From assembly GCA_039917855.1 (NCBI GenBank), contig JBDSIR010000146.1, positions 8,652 through 72,651 of the forward strand: DNA of 64,000 bases, read 5' to 3'. Below the pieces are notes generated by a model, which worked only from the letters and a program-made list of their open reading frames with translations, had not been told where the DNA came from and did no database searches. The translations under genes and the position numbers were made by a program. This document shows positions 58,836 to 64,000 of the stretch, piece by piece (position 1 is the stretch's first letter; each line of letters starts with the position of its first letter). This DNA comes from CAMLHU01 sp039917855 (lineage in GTDB: Bacteria; Gemmatimonadota; Gemmatimonadetes; Gemmatimonadales; GWC2-71-9).

Positions 58836-61016
58836 ATGACCGACACACAGCTCCCCCCGCCCTATCGCTGGGCTGCCGCCGTCACCGTCGCCATCTTCGG
58901 CCTCTACGTGGCGACCTTGGCGCCGACCACCGCATTCTGGGACACCTCGGAATACATCGCGGCCGCCAAAGTGCTGGGCATCCCCCATCCGCCGGGGAAT
59001 CCGCTCTTCACCCTGATGGCCCATGTCTGGGGGATGATCCCCTTCGCCGCCGACTACGCGGTGCGGATCAACCTCTTCGCCGCCGCCACCAGCGCCGGCT
59101 CCGCGGGACTCTGGTTCCTGGTGCTCGAACGGTGGCTCCGGCCGATCGTGCCGCTCCGCGGGGCCCGCCTCGCCGCCGCCGCCGCCGGGATCCTGATCGC
59201 AGCCACCACCTGGACGGTGTGGAACCAGTCGACGGTGAACGAGAAGGTCTACACCATCTCCTTGTTCTCGATCGCGCTCGTCATGTGGCTCACGGTCCGG
59301 TGGGCCGATACCGAGGACCCCGCCCGGCGCGACCGGCTCCTCATCACGATCGCCTACCTCCTGGCCCTCACGTCCACCAACCACCTGATGGGGATCCTCG
59401 TGGCGCCCGCGGTCGGGGTGTACGTCCTGATGACCGACTGGAAGGCGCCCTTCCGACCCTGGGTGCTCACCGGGATCGTCAGTGCCTATATCGTCGGCGT
59501 CTCGCTCAACTACGTCTACCTCCCGATCCGCGCGGGGCAGTACCCGGCGATCAACGAAGGGGAGCCGGTCTGCGGCGGCATCAGCCAGTTCGTGTCCGGT
59601 CAGTGCAAGGATCTGATGGACGTGCTGAACCGGGTCCAGTACGGCAAGCCGGCCCTGTTCGACCGCCAGGCCCCCATCCCTTCCCAGGTGGCCAACTTCC
59701 TCCAGTACTTCGGGTGGCAGTGGGCGCGCGATTGGGGTGGCTGGAGCCGCCTCGCCACCGGCCTCTTCGCCCTGCTCGGCCTGGGCGGGATCGCCGCGCT
59801 CTGGGAAAAGGACCGCCGCGCCGCACTGTCCGCCATCGCCCTGATGGGGACCATCTCGGCGCTGCTGGTGTTCTACATGAATTTCAAGTACGGCTACTCG
59901 CAACTCCTCACCCAGCCGGATCTCGTCCGCGAAGTGCGCGAACGCGACTACTTCTACATCGCCGCCTTCTCATTCTGGGGTGTATGGGCGGGGATCGGGC
60001 TTGCCGCGGCCTGGAGCTTCCTGGCCGATGTCGCGGCCAAGGGGGTGGAGGGGACCCGCAAGTGGGTCCTCGCCTCGCCGGTACTGATGCTGGCGTTGAT
60101 CCCCCTCGCCGGCAACCGCATCACCGCGAGCCGGGCCCACGAGACGATGGCGCGCGACCTGGCCCATGACATCCTCGAATCGGTGGCGCCCTACGGCATC
60201 CTGGTCACCGCCGGCGACAATGATACCTTCCCGCTCTGGTACGCGCAGGAGGTCGAGGGGATCCGCACCGACGTGACCCTCGCCAACCTGTCGCTGATGA
60301 ACACTCGCTGGCACCTGCGTCAGCTCCGGCGCCGAGTGACCCCGCCCTTCGACGTAAGCGGAGCGTCGGTGGTCTGGAAGGAGCGGTGGCAGGAGCAGGA
60401 CGTTCCCGGGTATCCGCAGGGAAAGCCGATCGTCCAGCCGACCGGATCGGTCTTCGCGAGCCTCTCGATCGAGGCGCTCGACCGGCTTCCCGAGCTCACA
60501 CCCATCCAGGCGGGCCAGCCCGTCGCGTTCGACTCCGTTCTGATGCACCTCGGCGGGACCCAGATCGGCGGGGGGACCTACCTCGAGCTCTCCGACCTCG
60601 CGACCATCGGCCTGATCCGGGACAACATCCGGACCCGACCGATCTACTTCAGCTGGACCACCGGCGGTCACCCCGACCGGAACCTCGGCCTCACCCAGTA
60701 TCTCGTGAGCGAAGGGCTGGTACGACGCGTCAACCCGGCGCCCGTCAGGCCGACCCGCGAGATCATACTTTCGCAGGGCCTCGGCTTCGTGGACGTCGGC
60801 CAGAGCGACCGGCTGATGTGGGGGGTCTATCACATCGACGAGGCGGCGCGTCCCCGTCCGCGTGGCTGGGTCGATCCGCCGTCGGCCTCGATCCTCTCGA
60901 TCTATGCCGTCATCTATGGTCAGATGAGCGGGATCTATCTCCAGGCGGGCGACTCGGTGAAAGCGGCACGGTCGGCGGAGCTTGCGCGGATGGTGCAGGC
61001 GAATTTGCCGCAGTAG
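58836..61016 (+). CDS. DUF2723 multipass membrane protein, GT-C glycosyltransferase-like
   Basis: The 726-residue protein has about ten hydrophobic segments in the first 430 residues and a soluble C-terminal part. The N-terminal signature TAFWDTSEYIAAAKVLGIPH PPGNPLF, with an Asp-Glu pair after the first helix, is the DUF2723 hallmark and resembles GT-C protein O-mannosyltransferases using lipid-linked sugars. GDNDTFPLWYAQEVEGIRTD VTLANLSLMN follows in the C-terminal part. ATG 58836 is used; an upstream ATG lies in repeat T12. The acceptor is unknown. Confidence 0.87.
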   Translation: MTDTQLPPPYRWAAAVTVAIFGLYVATLAPTTAFWDTSEYIAAAKVLGIPHPPGNPLFTLMAHVWGMIPFAADYAVRINLFAAATSAGSAGLWFLVLERWLRPIVPLRGARLAAAAAGILIAATTWTVWNQSTVNEKVYTISLFSIALVMWLTVRWADTEDPARRDRLLITIAYLLALTSTNHLMGILVAPAVGVYVLMTDWKAPFRPWVLTGIVSAYIVGVSLNYVYLPIRAGQYPAINEGEPVCGGISQFVSGQCKDLMDVLNRVQYGKPALFDRQAPIPSQVANFLQYFGWQWARDWGGWSRLATGLFALLGLGGIAALWEKDRRAALSAIALMGTISALLVFYMNFKYGYSQLLTQPDLVREVRERDYFYIAAFSFWGVWAGIGLAAAWSFLADVAAKGVEGTRKWVLASPVLMLALIPLAGNRITASRAHETMARDLAHDILESVAPYGILVTAGDNDTFPLWYAQEVEGIRTDVTLANLSLMNTRWHLRQLRRRVTPPFDVSGASVVWKERWQEQDVPGYPQGKPIVQPTGSVFASLSIEALDRLPELTPIQAGQPVAFDSVLMHLGGTQIGGGTYLELSDLATIGLIRDNIRTRPIYFSWTTGGHPDRNLGLTQYLVSEGLVRRVNPAPVRPTREIILSQGLGFVDVGQSDRLMWGVYHIDEAARPRPRGWVDPPSASILSIYAVIYGQMSGIYLQAGDSVKAARSAELARMVQANLPQ

Positions 61017-61080
61017 GGGGCGGGTAGGCGGCGACCGAAGCGGCCCACAGGAGCGCGCAGCGCGACTCGGCCGCGAGGAA

Positions 61081-61112
61081 GAGGCGGTCGGGCGGTCGGG
61101 CGGTCGGCGGAC
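61081..61112. repeat. Single tandem arm (unit GGCGGTCG)
   Basis: GAGGCGGTCGGGCGGTCGGG CGGTCGGCGGAC is three octamers. A fainter GGGTAGGCGG block lies at 61018-61031. Both lie in the 377-base gap before tRNA-Ser. Confidence 0.7.
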
Positions 61113-61124
61113 CGAGTATACGGT

Positions 61125-61337
61125 GTCATCCCGAGCCTTGTCCTGAGCGCAGCGAAGGAAGAGCGAGGGATCTTCCATGCGAAGACCGTTCCCGGGGTAT
61201 CCAGGGTCGGTCAATACGGGCAAGATCCCTCACTTCGCTCGGGATGACAGCCTCCTAGGCGACGCCTTGCCGCAATGCCTCCCGCGAGGTCATCCCGGGC
61301 CTTGTCCTGAGCGCAGCGAAGGAAGAGCGAGGGATCT
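61125..61337. repeat. Family B cluster B3 (three copies)
   Basis: Two direct 49-bp long-form copies (61125-61173 and 61289-61337; GTCATCCCGAGCCTTGTCCT, then GAGCGCAGCGAAGGAAGAGC GAGGGATCT) flank one inverted short-form copy (61223-61248). The long form has an extra internal segment relative to B1. The rest of the gap shows no gene. Confidence 0.88.
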
Positions 61338-61393
61338 ACCCAACCTCGACCGTCACCTACCTACACGACCGATCCCTCCCCTAGATTCCACCT

Positions 61394-61480
61394 GGCGCGG
61401 TGGCAGAGTGGTTGATTGCGGCGGTCTTGAAAACCGTTGAACCCGAAAGGGTTTCGGGGGTTCGAATCCCTCCCGCGCCG
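61394..61480 (+). tRNA. tRNA-Ser (TGA anticodon)
   Basis: The 87-base class II tRNA has acceptor GGCGCGG paired with CCGCGCC, D arm TGGCAGAGTGGTTGATTGC, anticodon stem GCGGT with a CTTGAAA loop (TGA), the long variable arm around GAACCCGAAAGGGTTTC and T arm GGGGGTTCGAATCCCTC. No CCA is encoded. A lower-GC gene begins 60 bases downstream. Confidence 0.95.
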
Positions 61481-61539
61481 TTGAAACAGTCTGCACGACC
61501 GACTTACCACCACTTCCTCCATCGCTCTCTGGGCACGAC

Positions 61540-62580
61540 ATGGCTTGGACGACCCCTTCTCACAGCAAGTCAAGAGTGGACAGAGCTGGGCGAACCCTAG
61601 CGGACGGTGTTGCGCTTTCCACGATCGAGGAACAGGGGTGTCTTGAAATTGTCAACAATTGGCGTTCCGCTCACAGCTTTCCGCTGAATACCATCCAAAT
61701 GCTCGTGCGACGACACGGACGTCGTATCAGCAGCAAGTCACTGACGGCGCAACGCATCAAGCGGCTACCTTCGATCGTTGCGAAACTTCAACGCAAGCAG
61801 TCGATGCGCTTGAGCCAGTTGCAAGACGTCGGAGGCTGTCGATGCGTCCTTGACACGATTGGCCAAGTCCGCAGGATGCGGGATGCGCTAGCACGTAGCG
61901 CCACTACCCACAAGATTGTGGGCGAGGATGACTATCTCACGACGCCAAAACCAGATGGTTACCGAAGCCTGCATCTGATTTACAAGTACTCAAGCCCGAA
62001 GAGCCCCGCACATGAAGGGTTGTTGATTGAGGTCCAGCTGCGTTCCCGACTCCAACATGGCTGGGCCACCGCAGTAGAGATCGTAGACACATTCCTTCGC
62101 ACGTCCTTGAAGTCGAGCATTGGCCCGGACTCTTGGAAACGCTTCTTCGTGCTTGCAAGCGCCGCGATCGCAATCAAGGAGCGTGCCACGCACGTTGCTG
62201 GTGCGCCAACCGACAAGGCCATCCTTCGGGAAGAGTTGCGCGCGCTGAGCGGCGAACTGAAAGTCAGGAGCACGCTAGAAGCCTTCGGCAATGCGCTTGC
62301 GGTGGCTGAAACGGAAGCACCCCCTGGGATTGAAAACTTCCTGCTCGAGCTTAATCCGGTAACCAAGACGCTTAGTATCACCGGTTTCCACGACGTCCAC
62401 GCATCTACCGCAACAGACGAGTACCTGAAAGCGGAACTCGCGCTGAAGAAAGTGGAGGGCGGGCAAGCTGTACTCGTGGCGGCGGATTCCATGCAAGCGC
62501 TTAGGCGGGCATATCCTAACTACTTCCTTGATAGTGCGGCATTCCTAAATAGCCTAGATGAGTTTCTGGCAGTTTCCTGA
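61540..62580 (+). CDS. RelA/SpoT-domain protein, probably horizontally acquired
   Basis: The 346-residue protein has a (p)ppGpp synthetase-type fold at residues 60-185: RIKRLPSIVAKLQRK, LQDVGGCRCVLDTIGQV, DYLTTPKPDGYRSLHLIYKY and LLIEVQLRSRLQHGWATAVE. The G-loop-like YRSLH and the ExQxR motif are intact. No HD hydrolase or TGS/ACT domain is present, so it is a small stand-alone type. Residues 200-346 form an uncharacterised region (NFLLELNPVTKTLSITGF). Base composition is clearly less GC-rich than every neighbour and it follows a tRNA gene, suggesting transfer. It could be an alarmone synthetase or a toxSAS-type toxin that modifies tRNA or makes other nucleotides. No separate antitoxin gene is evident. 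Confidence 0.8.
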   Translation: MAWTTPSHSKSRVDRAGRTLADGVALSTIEEQGCLEIVNNWRSAHSFPLNTIQMLVRRHGRRISSKSLTAQRIKRLPSIVAKLQRKQSMRLSQLQDVGGCRCVLDTIGQVRRMRDALARSATTHKIVGEDDYLTTPKPDGYRSLHLIYKYSSPKSPAHEGLLIEVQLRSRLQHGWATAVEIVDTFLRTSLKSSIGPDSWKRFFVLASAAIAIKERATHVAGAPTDKAILREELRALSGELKVRSTLEAFGNALAVAETEAPPGIENFLLELNPVTKTLSITGFHDVHASTATDEYLKAELALKKVEGGQAVLVAADSMQALRRAYPNYFLDSAAFLNSLDEFLAVS

Positions 62581-62625
62581 GCGCTCCTTCGTCTTGACGG
62601 CCCTACTCTCGACGGAGAACGACTA

Positions 62626-62755
62626 ATCAAAGTTCTCAGCTTCGGCGCCACCGGGATGGTCGGGATCGAGGTTCTCCACCTCTGCCTCGACGATCCCCGC
62701 ATCACTTCGGTCGTCACCATCGGCCGGCGAGCCAAAGATGATGTTCACCAACGGA
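62626..62755 (+). pseudogene. remnant of an NAD(P)-binding Rossmann (epimerase-like) gene
   Basis: Translation from 62626 gives IKVLSFGATGMVGIEVLHLC LDDPRITSVVTIGRR, the N-terminal GxTGxxG dinucleotide fold of epimerase/NmrA-like proteins. The expected start is ATC rather than ATG, homology ends after about 40 residues, and the frame runs into the DUF1080 gene region. It is a truncated relic lying just after the transferred RelA/SpoT gene. Confidence 0.7.
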
Positions 62756-62805
62756 GAGATGCGGAAGCATGCCGCGGGGCTTCCGAAGTCACCATACCGG
62801 AGCGA

Positions 62806-62811
62806 TATCTA
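62806..62811 (+). promoter_or_regulatory. Candidate -10 box for the DUF1080 gene
   Basis: TATCTA lies five bases before ATG 62817 without a ribosome binding site, again the leaderless pattern. Confidence 0.45.
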
Positions 62812-62816
62812 GAACC

Positions 62817-63584
62817 ATGCGAACCCACCTTGCGGCCGCGTGCGCGGCCCTCCTGCTTGCCGCCCCTCTCGCCGCCCAGAATCCGGTCCCGGCCGATCCC
62901 TCGCCGTGGCCCCAGCATTCCTTGGAACGCCCGCGCCCGGTGGTCGTCGCGCCGGGCGCCTTCGCCCCATCTCCCCCGCCCAGTGACGCGATCCTCCTGA
63001 TGAATGGGCGGTCGCTCGATCGGTGGCGCGCCACCGACTCCGCCAAGGGTCCGGCACGCTGGAAGGTGATCGATGGATACGTCGAGATCATACCCGGAAC
63101 CGGCGGGATCGCGACCCGCGACTCCTTCGGCGATGTGCAACTGCACGTCGAGTGGAAACCCCCGGTCCCCGCCGTGGGTGAGGGGCAACACCGGGGGAAC
63201 AGCGGCGTCTTCCTGATGGAGACCTACGAGGTGCAGGTGCTCGATTCGTACCTCAACGACACCTACGCCGACGGCCAGGCGGGATCGCTCTTCGGCCAGT
63301 TCCCCCCGATGGTCAACGCGATGCGTCCGCCGAGCGAGTGGCAGAGCTATGACATCGTCTTCCACCGCCCCCGCTTCTCGTTCGACGGCAAACTGGTGGC
63401 CCCCGGCCGGGTCACCGTCTTCCACAACGGGATCTTGGTGCAGGACGATCAACCCCTCCTCGGCCCCACCTCTTTCGGCCGCAGGGCGCCATACGAAGCC
63501 CATATCGACCAACTGCCGATCGAGCTCCAGGACCACGACTACAAGGTCCGGTACCGCAACATCTGGGTGCGGCGGCTGGAATAG
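62817..63584 (+). CDS. secreted DUF1080 (3-keto-disaccharide hydrolase-like) protein
   Basis: The 255-residue protein has a signal peptide (AAACAALLLAAPLAAQ) and a DUF1080 concanavalin-like domain: ILLMNGRSLDRWRATD, ARWKVIDGYVEIIPGTGGIA TRDSFGDVQLHVEWK, HRGNSGVFLMETYEVQVLDS Y, EWQSYDIVFHRPRF and VTVFHNGILVQDD. Members include 3-keto-glycoside hydrolases of the periplasm. ATG 62817 is chosen; an earlier ATG would lengthen the signal beyond normal. Confidence 0.88.
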   Translation: MRTHLAAACAALLLAAPLAAQNPVPADPSPWPQHSLERPRPVVVAPGAFAPSPPPSDAILLMNGRSLDRWRATDSAKGPARWKVIDGYVEIIPGTGGIATRDSFGDVQLHVEWKPPVPAVGEGQHRGNSGVFLMETYEVQVLDSYLNDTYADGQAGSLFGQFPPMVNAMRPPSEWQSYDIVFHRPRFSFDGKLVAPGRVTVFHNGILVQDDQPLLGPTSFGRRAPYEAHIDQLPIELQDHDYKVRYRNIWVRRLE

Positions 63585-63599
63585 CGGCTATCTGCCCCC

Positions 63600-63830
63600 C
63601 TCTCTCGTATAGGGAGAGCCGGGGCGCCTCGCCTGATCGACCTCCCTGAAGCAGGGAAGGCCCTTCAGGGCGCCTTACCGGGAGGCGCATTCAGGCGCCG
63701 AGAACAAGGGCGCGATTCAGAATGTCGAAGGCCCTCGCAGGCGAGGGCCTTGGGAGATCCTCTGTCGCCTCGCTTCCGGCGGCTAAAGCCGCCTCTCGGC
63801 ATGACGCCCTGAAGGGCTTGCCGGCGTCGT
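63600..63830. repeat. Cluster of small intergenic hairpins
   Basis: Several short stems occur in series: CCCTGAAGCAGGG, GGCCCTTCAGGGCGCC, GGCCCTCGCAGGCGAGGGCC, GGCGGCTAAAGCCGCC and CGCCCTGAAGGGCTTG. The AAAG/GAAG loops recall the family A and C interiors. No reading frame here looks like a gene; the block fills the gap before tRNA-Ser(GCT). Confidence 0.65.
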
Positions 63831-63894
63831 TCAACGATCCTGCGCCAAACTCGCCCCTACCTCGAGCCCGATCAGGACTCCCAGCGACACAAAG

Positions 63895-63935
63895 TAGACC
63901 GACCTATCGCCTTACCGCCCTACCGTCTGACCGTC
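63895..63935. repeat. Single tandem arm (units TAGACCG/CTTACCGC)
   Basis: GTAGACCGACCTATCGCCTT ACCGCCCTACCGTCTGACCG is five degenerate 7-8 base units. It lies 27 bases upstream of tRNA-Ser(GCT) and has no inverse in the window. Confidence 0.6.
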
Positions 63936-63961
63936 GGGCTGGCTAGTTTACCCGCCGTTCG

Positions 63962-64000
63962 GGAGCGGTGGCCGAGTGGCTGAAGGCGGCGGTTTGCTAA
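63962..64000 (+). tRNA. tRNA-Ser (GCT anticodon), cut by window end
   Basis: GGAGCGGTGGCCGAGTGGCT, then GAAGGCGGCGGTTTGCTAA, gives the acceptor 5' strand, D arm and the anticodon loop TTTGCTAA of a serine tRNA. The window ends in the anticodon loop. The first bases match the other tRNA-Ser at 61394. Confidence 0.85.

Noticed and set aside
61017..61393. Gene in the gap before tRNA-Ser
   Set aside because: Open frames here are translations of family B copies and tandem arms; nothing resembles a protein family.
61481..62816. Integrated element with tRNA-Ser attachment site
   Set aside because: No integrase is present and I could not find a repeat of the tRNA 3' end downstream of the RelA/SpoT gene, so only transfer in general is suggested.

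Overview
The window is high-GC bacterial chromosome, tightly packed with housekeeping and catabolic genes. No gene names the organism. The gene set, the abundant short-repeat intergenic elements and the mixture of leaderless and GTG/ATG-overlap starts most resemble Gemmatimonadota; that assignment is inference. Nearly every operon junction is a 1-4 base stop/start overlap (NTGA or TGATG), and this pattern was used to choose many starts.

Layout. 1-11.4 kb (minus): an acyl-CoA catabolism region with an AtuA-type protein and its small partner, a TPPII-like lipoprotein protease, a biotin-dependent carboxyltransferase, a split B12 mutase (B12 subunit at 6.1-6.5 kb, catalytic subunit at 8.7-10.4 kb), MeaB, a HAD phosphatase and a baeRF-type protein. 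11.7-19.9 kb (minus): one seven-gene operon phoH-pgpH-ybeY-two CNNM/CorC proteins-mgtE-ubiB. 20-22.2 kb: aspS and an EIIA-Ntr-like protein. 22.3-31.3 kb: rlmN, a ring-cleaving dioxygenase, divergent hydroxyacid reductase and glycerate kinase, two small orphans, an ATP-grasp enzyme and an Ig-domain protein. 31.6-47.5 kb (minus): prfC, tRNA-Met, ftsB-like and eno, plsC-thiL-propeller, nnr, rpiB-glyA-two small genes, leucine dehydrogenase, hydroxybutyryl-CoA dehydrogenase, a CPBP protease, bioY and thiolase. 47.7-51 kb: an orphan secreted protein bracketed by 98-bp repeats, and thrS with a 50-residue membrane protein. 51-61 kb (plus): BON protein-valS-lipoprotein-gmhB, then purN-purH-DUF2723. 61.4-64 kb: two tRNA-Ser genes enclosing a lower-GC RelA/SpoT-domain gene, a gene remnant and a DUF1080 protein.

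Functional links. Leucine dehydrogenase, AtuA-type protein, carboxyltransferase, B12 mutase with MeaB, hydroxyacyl-CoA dehydrogenase and thiolase fit branched-chain amino acid or branched acyl-CoA breakdown. BioY would supply biotin to the carboxylase. The mutase has Phe90 and Gln208 where methylmalonyl-CoA mutase has Tyr and Arg, so it looks like an isobutyryl-CoA mutase.

The most unusual content is the repeat landscape. At least a dozen loci carry two inverted arms, each built from a 7- or 8-base unit repeated in tandem; the unit differs between loci but matches its complement within a locus. They sit between genes, supply C-termini and stop codons to several proteins, and one lies in frame inside valS. 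Three further families (A, B, C) have inverted ends. One family C copy lies between the start codon and signal peptide of a lipoprotein gene and is flanked by a 6-bp direct repeat, as expected of a transposed element.
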